Source: Butyrivibrio hungatei NK4A153 (GTDB taxonomy: Bacteria > Bacillota > Clostridia > Lachnospirales > Lachnospiraceae). From it: a DNA stretch of 64,000 bases. The notes beneath the pieces are model-generated. The model had not been told where the DNA came from and did no database searches. It saw only the letters and a program-made list of their open reading frames with translations. The DNA lies in assembly GCF_000424465.1 (NCBI RefSeq), contig NZ_KE384194.1:15145-79144 (forward strand), written 5' to 3'. The translations under genes and the position numbers were made by a program. Shown in pieces: positions 23,408 through 30,968 of this stretch. How positions within the stretch are numbered: the stretch's first letter is position 1; every line of letters begins with the position of its first letter.

Positions 23408-24043
23408 TCACGATTGAAGTGCACCATTATCCGAAGTGTGCACATCTCGTTCTCTCTTTCCGTCCACTTCTCCGCTTAGGAAGTGGCGTCTGCAAAGTGA
23501 TACGTAGGATTCATTTCCTCCTACCATAACCTGCTCGCCTGTTCGGACGATCTTGCCGTCACTGACTCTCGCATTGAAGTGTGCGCGACGTCCGCACCAG
23601 CACACGGTCGGAACTTCCTCTATGTAGTTTGCTATTTCCATGAGTCTCTTCGAGCCCGGGAAAAGATGACTTGTAAAATCGGTACGAAGTCCGTAGCAGA
23701 TAACAGGAAGATCATATCTGTCCACAACTTCCGCAAGAATATCGACCTGCTCTTCCGTAAGGAACTGGGCTTCATCCACAATCACACAGTCAAGCTCTTT
23801 CCAGCCTTCCGACTTTCCCGTAAACCACTCATTTTTTACTTCATCAATGAATTCTTCTACAAATGTCGCCTCAGCGCTAAGCCCCATTCTGGACTTGACG
23901 ATTTTTTCTCCGTCCCTGTCATCGGTCTTAGGCTTTAGCAAAATACATTTTTGCCCCTTCTCGATGTAGTTGTACTGCACCATCAGCGCATTGGCTGTCT
24001 TTGAGCTCCCCATTGCCCCGTATCTGAAATATAACTTTCCCAT
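23408..24043 (-). CDS. tdk: Thymidine kinase
   Basis: 211 residues of the type II (TK1-like) family. It has the P-loop GAMGSSKTA near residue 10, Walker B-like VDEAQFL, YGLRTDF, the lasso segment after it, and a structural zinc site with CWCG and a later Cys/His pair (SLCRRHF). It phosphorylates thymidine to dTMP in nucleoside salvage. The C-terminal 15 residues are extended and polar. It appears monocistronic. Confidence 0.92.
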   Translation of the reverse strand: MGKLYFRYGAMGSSKTANALMVQYNYIEKGQKCILLKPKTDDRDGEKIVKSRMGLSAEATFVEEFIDEVKNEWFTGKSEGWKELDCVIVDEAQFLTEEQVDILAEVVDRYDLPVICYGLRTDFTSHLFPGSKRLMEIANYIEEVPTVCWCGRRAHFNARVSDGKIVRTGEQVMVGGNESYVSLCRRHFLSGEVDGKRERDVHTSDNGALQS

Positions 24044-24111
24044 ACCTTCTCCCGTGTCTATGTATAGTTGCGCTATGCCTTTGTATCACGCTTTTTCAGC
24101 TTTTATGCACA

Positions 24112-24966
24112 TCAGTTTTGTTTCTCATTTGAGTTGATAAGAACAAGTTTGTTGTAAGGAATCTCGATTCCCGCTTTTGCAAATCTCTTCATTATCTCTA
24201 CAAGACAGTCAGAGCATGCCTTCGGGTTATCCTTGAAATCTTCCGTCTCAACGAGTGCCCTTAATGTGACGCCGCTATCATCGCAGCTCTTACACAAAAC
24301 CGTCGGTCTTCCTCCATGATGCACCGGATGCTCAACAATAACGTCAGCCATGATATCCATAGCCTTCTGCATATCCGTTCCATACGCCACAGAAATCACT
24401 ATCGGAAAAGAAAACGATTCTTCCTGAGTGTAATTGATGATAGTCGCCGAACCAACTGTAGAATTGGGAATGTAAATAATCTCGTTCTGATAAGTCTTGA
24501 TAACCGTGTGTCTCAACGTGATGTTCTCAACATAACCGGGATCGATAGAGTCAATCTTGATTCTGTCTCCGACATCAAAGGGTCTGGATCTCGATGCCGA
24601 AATCGCAATACCTGCAAATACATTGGCAAGTGTTGACTGGGCTGCAAGACCGAGGACAGCGGCAATAAGTGCGGATGATGTAGCGACACCTCTCCAGATC
24701 TTGGAAAATGCCGGCACATTTCCAATAACAGTTGTTAGAGCAAGTCCCCATATGACCGTAGTTATAATACCTCTCAAAAAAATAAGATGAATTTTACCGC
24801 GAAGTCTTTCCTTACTGATATATTTATTGAGTAAAAGATTTATGACATAAGCGCATAGGATCGGCAAAACATACTTTGAACCGTATTCAAGTATTTCCAT
24901 CACCCATTTAAACTCGTCTTCTTTCCCCTGCCCAACAAACTCTAAAACAGACTCAAGCATCTTCAT
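24112..24966 (-). CDS. Small-conductance mechanosensitive channel, MscS family
   Basis: About 284 residues. It has three N-terminal membrane segments, the pore-lining TM3 (SSALIAAVLGLAAQSTLANVFAGIAI) rich in Ala/Gly, then the beta domain (PFDVGDRIKI, ITLRHTVIKTYQNEIIYIPNS) and the alpha/beta C-terminal cage. It opens under membrane tension to release solutes. Several Met codons lie close together; ATG 24966 has GGAG seven bases upstream. The start overlaps the end of the HicB-like gene by 14 bases, so the two are co-translated. Confidence 0.92.
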   Translation of the reverse strand: MKMLESVLEFVGQGKEDEFKWVMEILEYGSKYVLPILCAYVINLLLNKYISKERLRGKIHLIFLRGIITTVIWGLALTTVIGNVPAFSKIWRGVATSSALIAAVLGLAAQSTLANVFAGIAISASRSRPFDVGDRIKIDSIDPGYVENITLRHTVIKTYQNEIIYIPNSTVGSATIINYTQEESFSFPIVISVAYGTDMQKAMDIMADVIVEHPVHHGGRPTVLCKSCDDSGVTLRALVETEDFKDNPKACSDCLVEIMKRFAKAGIEIPYNKLVLINSNEKQN

Positions 24967-25153
24967 CATCCATCTCCTCAAATGCGATCATAGAATCGAT
25001 AATGTCTTCAAAGTCCTCTCGCAGTTCTTCAAGAGTGTCACCTTCATATGTATAGGTTTTTCCGTCGATTACAACTTCACCTGTATAGTAATCGCAGTTT
25101 TTGTCGTAATTAACGGTACCTGTATATCCTTCATATTCAAATTCTTTTTCCAT
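24953..25153 (-). CDS. Small HicB-like protein
   Basis: 66 residues: EFEYEGYTGTVNYDKNCDYYTGEVVIDGKTYTYEGDTLEELREDFEDIID is the partial RNase H-like fold of HicB antitoxins, without the usual C-terminal HTH/RHH part. No HicA-like toxin gene is next to it; instead it overlaps the MscS gene. The protein is strongly acidic. The ribosome site before ATG 25153 is weak. A regulatory or solitary role is possible, but its function is unknown. Confidence 0.65.
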   Translation of the reverse strand: MEKEFEYEGYTGTVNYDKNCDYYTGEVVIDGKTYTYEGDTLEELREDFEDIIDSMIAFEEMDDEDA

Positions 25154-25310
25154 TTATTATTCGTCTCTTTCTTTTTTCTTAGCAAATTACTATAAGCATT
25201 GTAAATCATTCATAGCCGAATTTAAAGAATATCATGGAAAAATCGTGATTTCGAACATGCTTGCCTTCATTAAGTCATAAGTACCGATTTTACTCATGAG
25301 AAAGTTTTTT

Positions 25311-25362
25311 GCAAAGTATGCTTGACATTTTATGCAAAGTAGACTATGCTAAATATGCAAAG
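25311..25362 (+). promoter_or_regulatory. Promoter with three phased GCAAAG repeats
   Basis: TTGACA (25322-25327), 17 bases, TATGCT (25345-25350). Three GCAAAG repeats start at 25311, 25334 and 25357, each exactly 23 bases apart, covering both sides of the promoter. They are likely operators for the HTH protein encoded next. Confidence 0.65.
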
Positions 25363-25391
25363 CGAGCTTGGCAAAAAGTAATGAGGTATCA

Positions 25392-25604
25392 ATGAAGAAC
25401 AAAATAAAAGAATTGCGAAAAGCAAATAAGCTATCACAATCAGAACTTGCCGACATTGTCGGAACAACCAGACAGACAATTACTTCCATTGAAGTTGGCA
25501 AATACACTGCTTCATTGGGACTGGCATATAAGATAGCGCACCATTTTAACATGACAATTGAAGAAGTATTTGATTTCAGCAGCTTGGAGGATGAAAACTT
25601 ATGA
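25392..25604 (+). CDS. XRE-family HTH regulator
   Basis: 70 residues from ATG 25392 (GAGG before it; an upstream TTG has no site). This is a bare DNA-binding domain of the short Cro/C1 type: IKELRKANKLSQSELADIVGTTRQTITSIEVGKYTASLGLAYKIA, ending FNMTIEEVFDF. Such regulators are commonly encoded before a small membrane protein, as here: its TGA overlaps the next ATG by four bases. It probably represses its own promoter at the phased repeats. Confidence 0.88.
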   Translation: MKNKIKELRKANKLSQSELADIVGTTRQTITSIEVGKYTASLGLAYKIAHHFNMTIEEVFDFSSLEDENL

Positions 25605-26077
25605 CTAACACCGGAAAAGAAAGAATCAAAGCATCAATAAAGAAAAAAATCACTGCATATGCATTAGTGGCATTTTTAAGTAGCGCTTTACTCATTATTT
25701 CCCAAAGACCATCTATAGCTTCGCTTTACGCAAAATCAGGGCATGCTGATTTTATGCAGGGTTTTGTGGTCGGAATGGTTATCGCCATAGAAATAGTATG
25801 CGTTTATCATATTTCTAAATATATAAATGCTCTTAAAGATGAAAAAAAGCTTATTAGAATCTACAATGAGCTCAACGATGAACGTTTATGTCAGATTGAA
25901 TCATTATCCGGCAAATCCGCAGTTGAATTTACCGCAATTGTTCTTCTGATCCTTGCGCTTATTGTAAGCTTCATAAGCTTCGAAGCTACAATCGCATTTT
26001 TAGCTGCATTAACTATTCTTTTTATCACAAAGAAATCATGCTCAATTTACTATACAAGAACTTATTCAGGCGAATAA
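25601..26077 (+). CDS. Small integral membrane protein paired with the HTH regulator
   Basis: 158 residues with four predicted membrane segments: ALVAFLSSALLIISQ, FMQGFVVGMVIAIEIVCVY, EFTAIVLLILALIVSFISF and TIAFLAALTILFI. A charged loop (KDEKKLIRIYNELNDERLCQIE) separates the two pairs. Proteins of this plan next to a 70-residue HTH regulator are common in Firmicutes; their role is not established. A terminator follows within 25 bases. Confidence 0.75.
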   Translation: MTNTGKERIKASIKKKITAYALVAFLSSALLIISQRPSIASLYAKSGHADFMQGFVVGMVIAIEIVCVYHISKYINALKDEKKLIRIYNELNDERLCQIESLSGKSAVEFTAIVLLILALIVSFISFEATIAFLAALTILFITKKSCSIYYTRTYSGE

Positions 26078-26099
26078 AATAGTTGTTCGCACTCCATAA

Positions 26100-26142
26100 A
26101 ATATCCCGGCATTCTATTTGAATCATAGAATGCCGGGATATT
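26100..26142. terminator. Bidirectional terminator
   Basis: Perfect 17-bp stem AATATCCCGGCATTCTA (26100-26116 with 26126-26142), followed by T-rich sequence on both strands. It serves the membrane-protein gene and the convergent hsp20 gene. Confidence 0.9.
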
Positions 26143-26157
26143 TATTACTTCTTATAA

Positions 26158-26622
26158 TCAATCCTTAACCTCGATCTTCACAGCCTCCTCTTTCTCTGGA
26201 ATAGCTTCCTTCTTGGGGATGTTGACCGTAAGAACACCGTTCTTGTACTGAGCTATGATATCTTCAGGTTTAAGTCCCGGTGTACGGAAGGATCTCTGGT
26301 ACGAAGAGCTTCTTCTCTCACGACGGATGTACTTGCCGTTCTCATTCTTCTCATCCTTGTTCTCATTATGTGTAGCACTGATGGTAAGCACTTCGTTCTT
26401 AAGGTCGATATTGATATCTTCCTTGTTAAATCCCGGAAGCTCGGCTTCAAGCTGATAACTGTTATCTTTCTCGATGACGTCAGTCTTCATAAGACCTGAT
26501 GCCGGCTCGAAGTTCTTCTCAATAAGTCCGGAATCATACAGGTCACCGAATAATCTGCCACCAAAGAAGTCATCCATCTCGTCAAACAAATTATTGTTAC
26601 TCCATAACATAGGCATCAACAT
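26158..26622 (-). CDS. Hsp20/alpha-crystallin small heat-shock protein
   Basis: 154 residues. The alpha-crystallin domain (about 45-140) includes KTDVIEKDNSYQLEAELPGFNKEDINIDL and the GVLTVNIPK motif. The C-terminal anchor is IPEKEEAVKIEV. It is an ATP-independent holdase that binds unfolding proteins as a large oligomer. The start region has three in-frame Met codons; 26622 has GGAG nearby. A CIRCE-like operator lies 66 bases upstream, indicating HrcA control. Confidence 0.93.
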   Translation of the reverse strand: MLMPMLWSNNNLFDEMDDFFGGRLFGDLYDSGLIEKNFEPASGLMKTDVIEKDNSYQLEAELPGFNKEDINIDLKNEVLTISATHNENKDEKNENGKYIRRERRSSSYQRSFRTPGLKPEDIIAQYKNGVLTVNIPKKEAIPEKEEAVKIEVKD

Positions 26623-26687
26623 AAGTCATCACTCCTTTTTATATAAATTTTTTGTTGTAGTAGTTTGCGCAACCTCGCGACGATGTA

Positions 26688-26714
26688 TTAGCACTCTCAT
26701 CTCTTGGCTGCTAA
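26688..26714. promoter_or_regulatory. CIRCE-like operator of hsp20
   Basis: TTAGCACTC, nine bases, GGCTGCTAA: the left arm is exact and the right arm differs from GAGTGCTAA at two positions. The spacing of nine is the consensus for HrcA sites. Confidence 0.75.
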
Positions 26715-26802
26715 TTTTCTTTTCAAGTATGTTATAGAACAAATAGAACAAGAAATCAATACCCTATTTATAAAAAAATTATTAATTCATAACAACAACA
26801 GA

Positions 26803-26849
26803 AAAAGAGCCTTCACAAAGACTGTCTAAATCTCTGCGAAAGCTCTTTT
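26803..26849 (-). terminator. Rubrerythrin terminator
   Basis: Stem AAAAGAGCTTTC/GAAGGCTCTTTT with one mismatch (26838-26849 with 26803-26814) and T-rich end on the minus strand. Confidence 0.8.
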
Positions 26850-26886
26850 GACCTGTCATTATAAATATAAGCCAATCAGCTCTATA

Positions 26887-27444
26887 TCAATAATTCTCTG
26901 CCTTCTTCTCAAAATAGCTCTTAGGATGATTGCAAACAGGACACATCTCGGGAGCCTTAGGTCCTACTACAATATGACCGCAATTTGAGCAGATCCAGAT
27001 AGAATCGCCTTCTGATGAGAATACAAGCTCTTTCTCGATGTTCTCAAGAAGTTTTTTGTATCTCTGCTCATGCTCTTTCTCAATTTCAGCAACTCTGTCA
27101 AAAAGGTATGCAATATCGTTGAAACCTTCTTCACGAGCTTTTGCTGCAAAAGAAGGATACATCTCCTGCCACTCGTAAGATTCACCTTCTGCTGCTTCTT
27201 TAAGATTTTCTACAGTTGAACCGATTCCTGAAAGAATCTTGTACCAGAGCTTAGCATGCTCTTTCTCGTTATTGGCTGTCTCTTCAAAGATCTTACTGAT
27301 CTGAACATAGCCGTCTTTTTTTGCCTTTGAAGCAAAATATGTATATTTATTCCTTGCCTGAGACTCACCTGCAAATGCAGCAAGCAAATTCTTTTCTGTC
27401 TCTGTTCCTTTAAGTTCGTTTGTTCTGGGTTCTAAATTTGCCAT
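26887..27444 (-). CDS. rbr: Rubrerythrin
   Basis: 185 residues. A ferritin-like diiron domain (KNLLAAFAGESQARNKYTYFA, NNEKEHAKLWYKIL, VAEIEKEHEQRYKKLL with the ExxH ligands) is followed by a C-terminal rubredoxin with two CxxC pairs (CSNCG, CPVCN) near 150-180. It reduces hydrogen peroxide in anaerobes. Electrons could come from the flavin reductase-rubredoxin protein at 5644, although the two genes are not linked. AGGAG precedes ATG 27444. Confidence 0.95.
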   Translation of the reverse strand: MANLEPRTNELKGTETEKNLLAAFAGESQARNKYTYFASKAKKDGYVQISKIFEETANNEKEHAKLWYKILSGIGSTVENLKEAAEGESYEWQEMYPSFAAKAREEGFNDIAYLFDRVAEIEKEHEQRYKKLLENIEKELVFSSEGDSIWICSNCGHIVVGPKAPEMCPVCNHPKSYFEKKAENY

Positions 27445-27533
27445 ATTTTAATCTCCTTTTCCATTTTTTTGTATAAATACTCATATCCAACCTGTAATCG
27501 TATTTTAACATAGAGATTGTATCTCAAAAAAGC

Positions 27534-27779
27534 TTATTTCGTAATTTTATATAAAAATAATTTATTTCTTAAGCCCCCTGCGAACATATCCATAAATGAC
27601 TCTCCGGGTATCATATCCACAACGTTCTTTATAACCTGATCTGTTGCGATTATATATGCGGCAATAACGAATCCTCCACTTTTCATATTCGTTAATGACA
27701 TAATTCCAAATGAACCCAAAACAACATGCATGATTGCCTAAATCGCAATCGCACTCCATAAAACCATAGTCTTTTTCAT
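27534..27779 (-). pseudogene. Small hydrophobic protein interrupted by TAG
   Basis: ATG 27779 has a good ribosome site (AGGGTGA) and reads MKKTMVLWSAIAI, then TAG at 27738-27740, then continues in frame with AIMHVVLGSFGIMSLTNMKSGGFVIAAYIIATDQVIKNVVDM to a stop at 27534. Both halves together look like one small membrane protein of about 80 residues. I regard it as a recent nonsense mutant or a sequencing error; an internal start at Met 27731 would give a 65-residue product. Confidence 0.45.
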
Positions 27780-27805
27780 AACATTTCACCCTTTTTACAT
27801 TTTTA

Positions 27806-27828
27806 TTTGATAAGGATTTCCTATCAAA
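27806..27828. promoter_or_regulatory. Inverted repeat before the interrupted small gene
   Basis: TTTGATA (27806-27812) and TATCAAA (27822-27828) flank AGGATTTCC. It lies about 30 bases upstream of the ATG and may be an operator or leader hairpin. The rest of 27445-27895 shows no gene. Confidence 0.35.
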
Positions 27829-27895
27829 TGAAAAATGGATGCCAAAAGTACATTTTGACATCCAACGATATACGAACTAATCCATATTACTTTAA

Positions 27896-28153
27896 TTATC
27901 TGGCCGGAGCCCATGTCACTCCATAAAGCTGCTCCATCATCTTGCGAAGCTCTTCCTTCATCTTGTCACAAGCTGAAGCCTCGTCAGGGAAGTTTATAAC
28001 CCCGATTCTCTCCTTTTTATCCTGAAAGAAAACTTCCCATCCGTTTTCTGTCTTAGCAAGACAAACGCGATTCTTGTGATGTCCGCCAACCTTATATAAT
28101 TTCGAAGGAACAAGATGCTCCTTAAAAAACTTCTTTAATTCCTTGGTATTCAT
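27896..28153 (-). CDS. Conserved-looking small protein of unknown function
   Basis: 85 residues, basic and soluble (KKFFKEHLVPSKLYKVGGHH, then WEVFFQDKKERIGVINFPDEASACDKMKEEL). No family is recognised; the alternation of strand and helix suggests a single compact alpha/beta domain. Gene quality is good: GGGAGG eight bases before ATG 28153 and a well-spaced promoter at 28215-28243. It is transcribed alone. Confidence 0.7.
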   Translation of the reverse strand: MNTKELKKFFKEHLVPSKLYKVGGHHKNRVCLAKTENGWEVFFQDKKERIGVINFPDEASACDKMKEELRKMMEQLYGVTWAPAR

Positions 28154-28191
28154 ATTATACCTCCCACGTATCTCGATTACAAAATCATCTG

Positions 28192-28243
28192 ATGTAGTTT
28201 TGATTACTACATGAAGTATACCATCATATTTTTCTTAATACAA
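28192..28243 (-). promoter_or_regulatory. Promoter and adjoining inverted repeat
   Basis: Minus strand TTGTAT (28238-28243), 17 bases, TATACT (28215-28220). Just downstream an inverted repeat ATGTAGT/ACTACAT (28192-28212) lies over the start of the transcript and could be an operator. Confidence 0.6.
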
Positions 28244-28266
28244 TAGCAAAATTTTATGCAAAAAAA

Positions 28267-28297
28267 GAAGAAATGCTGAATCAACCGGCATTTCCTC
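28267..28297 (-). terminator. Terminator at the distal end of the glycan cluster
   Basis: Stem GAGGAAATGC/GCATTTCTTC with one mismatch (28288-28297, 28267-28276) followed by TTTTTTT on the minus strand, 15 bases after the GH88-type gene. Confidence 0.85.
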
Positions 28298-28311
28298 TAA
28301 TTTTTTTCTAT

Positions 28312-29409
28312 TTAATGTATTACTGAAAGCGCTGCCAATGCCGCCCCCTGTCCCCATGGATTATTTCCGTAGGTCTGATAATGCACCGCAAAGTCATCAC
28401 ACGAGCTCAGCGAATCAGTCACAATCCCGCTTTCGGTGTGGGCATATATACAATCTTTTGCTTTCTTTAACGCCTCACTGATTCTGCCTGATATATCATC
28501 TTCACCAAAAACATCATTATTAAGCGCATAACCAAGTGCATATGCTATCATACCTGTTGCAGACAGATCTATATGTCCATCAACAGCCTGCATCTGCCAG
28601 CTCCAGCCACCGTCTTTTCTCTGATACTTTAGTGCCGCCTCGCACATATCTGTAAAATATTTCAGGGACTCTTCATTTGCTTTGCCCAAAGAAGCATTTA
28701 CACTCGCACCCATGATAAGCCAGCCAAACGCTCTTCCCCAGCAAAGAATTCCTTTTTTCTCAGAAACATAACAATTCTTAGAAGTTCCGTTAACGTCGGC
28801 ATCTTTCCTTAGTTCATAGCCGTGATAGCAAAGTCCGCTCACTTCGTCCATTCCGTTTTTTAAAAAAAGTCTCAGCTGCTCGTTGCTGTCAAATGCCTTA
28901 TCACCACAAGCCGCCATAAACATGGAAACCTGCCCGATTCCGTCGGCAAAGATATTTCCGCTTCTTCCGGAGTTATAAAGAATCGCGCCTTCCGCATCTC
29001 TTCCCGCATTCTTCAAATACGAACTGACTGCGTCTGCCGCTTTCTTATATTTCTCATTTCCTGTTATCTCATAAGCCTTAATAAGCGCAAATCCCGCAAG
29101 CGCATCATCTACAAAGCTTACTTTACCGCCCGTCTTCCTAAGCCACAGATCCACATGGCTTTCAAGAGAAGCCTTGATCTTATCGCTAATTTCCTTAGCG
29201 TCTTCATCTTTATCGAGACACTCAAGCGCCGAAACAAGCCCTACCATAAGCATCCCCGCATGCCAAAAGAACGGATCTTTTGTCCGCACGCTTCTGCCAA
29301 GTGCCTTTTTTACAGCATCTTTCACCCTGTCCGAAAGGCTGACATTCATAATATTATTAAGCTGTTCTACGGTCTTTCCGACCACTTCATAATATGCAGA
29401 GTTGTCCAC
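28312..29409 (-). CDS. GH88/GH105-type glycoside hydrolase (unsaturated uronyl hydrolase-like)
   Basis: About 365 residues forming an (alpha/alpha)6 barrel pattern. Motifs match the GH88/GH105 group: DPFFWHAGMLMVGL, SFVDDALAGFALIKAY, FADGIGQVSMF, CWGRAFGWLIMGAS, DGGWSWQMQ and NPWGQGAALAAL. These enzymes hydrate and cleave unsaturated uronic-acid residues left by lyases. There is no signal peptide, so it is probably cytoplasmic. The start GTG 29409, three bases past the flippase stop, is preferred over TTG 29442. It is the last gene of the glycan cluster. Confidence 0.8.
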   Translation of the reverse strand: MDNSAYYEVVGKTVEQLNNIMNVSLSDRVKDAVKKALGRSVRTKDPFFWHAGMLMVGLVSALECLDKDEDAKEISDKIKASLESHVDLWLRKTGGKVSFVDDALAGFALIKAYEITGNEKYKKAADAVSSYLKNAGRDAEGAILYNSGRSGNIFADGIGQVSMFMAACGDKAFDSNEQLRLFLKNGMDEVSGLCYHGYELRKDADVNGTSKNCYVSEKKGILCWGRAFGWLIMGASVNASLGKANEESLKYFTDMCEAALKYQRKDGGWSWQMQAVDGHIDLSATGMIAYALGYALNNDVFGEDDISGRISEALKKAKDCIYAHTESGIVTDSLSSCDDFAVHYQTYGNNPWGQGAALAALSVIH

Positions 29410-29411
29410 AA

Positions 29412-30968
29412 TTACGCCTTTCTGGCCTTGAGTTTTCCACAAAGATATCTGAATTCTTCACTTCTTCCGTATAAAAGAAAATATACTCCGTTAAATACAA
29501 CGGTAATAATAACTACCATTGCTGCAAATCCAAGTATCGTAGGCTCAGGCATTACAAGTTGCCTGATAAAATAACATATCCCCATTACAACTGCCATTGA
29601 TGCCAGATACTTAAACGAATCAATATAATAGTTAACAGCGCTCATACCAAAACATGCTCTGTAAATAATAACAGGCTTAGTCATATTGGCAATAAGACCT
29701 GACACCACTGTTCCTACGTATATACCCGAAATACCAAGCGGCGTCTGAACAAGCCAAATCGACAATATCAAGTTGACGATTCCCTGAATCAAAGCAAGAT
29801 ACTTATCCTGTTCAAATACGCCTGCCGCCGTCTTATAATTTGAAAGAACTATTCTCTCACCCTTAAAATAGTAATCTGTAAGAATCAGAAAAACAGCAAC
29901 TCCGGGAAGAATCCACTCGCCTATTTCTTCAGGAGCCACTTTTCCCCCCTTGATAAGCCATATGTTTACAAGCGGAGAAATAAGAAGCATAAATCCGGTA
30001 GCAGAAAATCCATAAACCCACGAAGCAAAAAATCTATAAACCTTGAACATACTGTACTGTTTTGACTTATCTTCTGTTGCTATCAAATTACCAAAGCTGG
30101 ATATTACGGAATTGAAAATGATATTTACAAAATTAGAAGTCTGAACAATTATCTGATTATAATTGTCCACCACACCCGACATAACTGTTCCAAGCAATGG
30201 TGAAATGATAAGCTGATCCGTTTGAAGTCTGAACGCATCTCCGACTCTGTGAAACACAAGTGCCTTTGTTTTGGTCCAAACTTCGCCCTCTTCATCCTTA
30301 GACAGTTTCTCGATATTCTTTTCCTTAAGATATGGATACATATTATCAAGATACTTTGAGACAAATATCTTTTGTATCAACTGTATTACCGCATCTGTAA
30401 TAAGATAAAGATAGAAATTGCCGGTAACAAGAACCACAATAATCTGAAAGAATACAGTTATTATTTTTGTGAACGTAATTACATTTGTCTGAACATAATT
30501 TTTTTGCTCTGCATTTGCAAGACTATACTTATATGCAACAAAATACGTACTCACCGTATTAAAAAGAAATATCAGATAATAAAGTATAAGATCTCTCTGT
30601 GCAACTTCAAAATCTTCCGGAAGATTTATCAGATATTTGAGAAATGGGACCAGAATAAGTCCAATAGCACACACAGCAAAAGCTATATAATTATATGCTT
30701 TTTTATATAACTGCATGTAGGACTTGATCTTTTCTTTTTCACCTCTGGCAACAGGTCCGTAGAGACTGAAATTAAGAGCAGTTCCTATGCCCATATCAGC
30801 CATATTAAGTAGCTGCAAAACATTGGCATATAAACTGTTTACACCAAGCATCTCTTTGCCGATTTTCATGATGAAAATGGTACGTAAAACATAGGTCATG
30901 ATCAAAGACACAACTTGCCCTACGTACCCGAATAAAATATTCTTCTTCGCCGCCTGAACTCTTCCCAT
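29412..30968 (-). CDS. Polysaccharide flippase, Wzx/MATE-like
   Basis: 518 residues with about 12-14 membrane segments. The N-terminus (NILFGYVGQVVSLIMTYVLRTIFIMKIGKEMLGVNSLYANVLQLLNMADMGI) is typical of the PST/Wzx family. Wzx proteins move lipid-linked repeat units to the outer face of the membrane. The start overlaps the stop of the fucosyltransferase gene by one base. Together with the Wzy-like gene at 35623 it suggests a Wzx/Wzy route. Confidence 0.88.
   Translation of the reverse strand: MGRVQAAKKNILFGYVGQVVSLIMTYVLRTIFIMKIGKEMLGVNSLYANVLQLLNMADMGIGTALNFSLYGPVARGEKEKIKSYMQLYKKAYNYIAFAVCAIGLILVPFLKYLINLPEDFEVAQRDLILYYLIFLFNTVSTYFVAYKYSLANAEQKNYVQTNVITFTKIITVFFQIIVVLVTGNFYLYLITDAVIQLIQKIFVSKYLDNMYPYLKEKNIEKLSKDEEGEVWTKTKALVFHRVGDAFRLQTDQLIISPLLGTVMSGVVDNYNQIIVQTSNFVNIIFNSVISSFGNLIATEDKSKQYSMFKVYRFFASWVYGFSATGFMLLISPLVNIWLIKGGKVAPEEIGEWILPGVAVFLILTDYYFKGERIVLSNYKTAAGVFEQDKYLALIQGIVNLILSIWLVQTPLGISGIYVGTVVSGLIANMTKPVIIYRACFGMSAVNYYIDSFKYLASMAVVMGICYFIRQLVMPEPTILGFAAMVVIITVVFNGVYFLLYGRSEEFRYLCGKLKARKA

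Noticed and set aside
27562-27861. Minus-strand frame of 99 codons overlapping the interrupted small gene
   Set aside because: Cys/Arg-rich composition of an out-of-frame reading, no ribosome site; the other frame has both a site and a plausible membrane protein.
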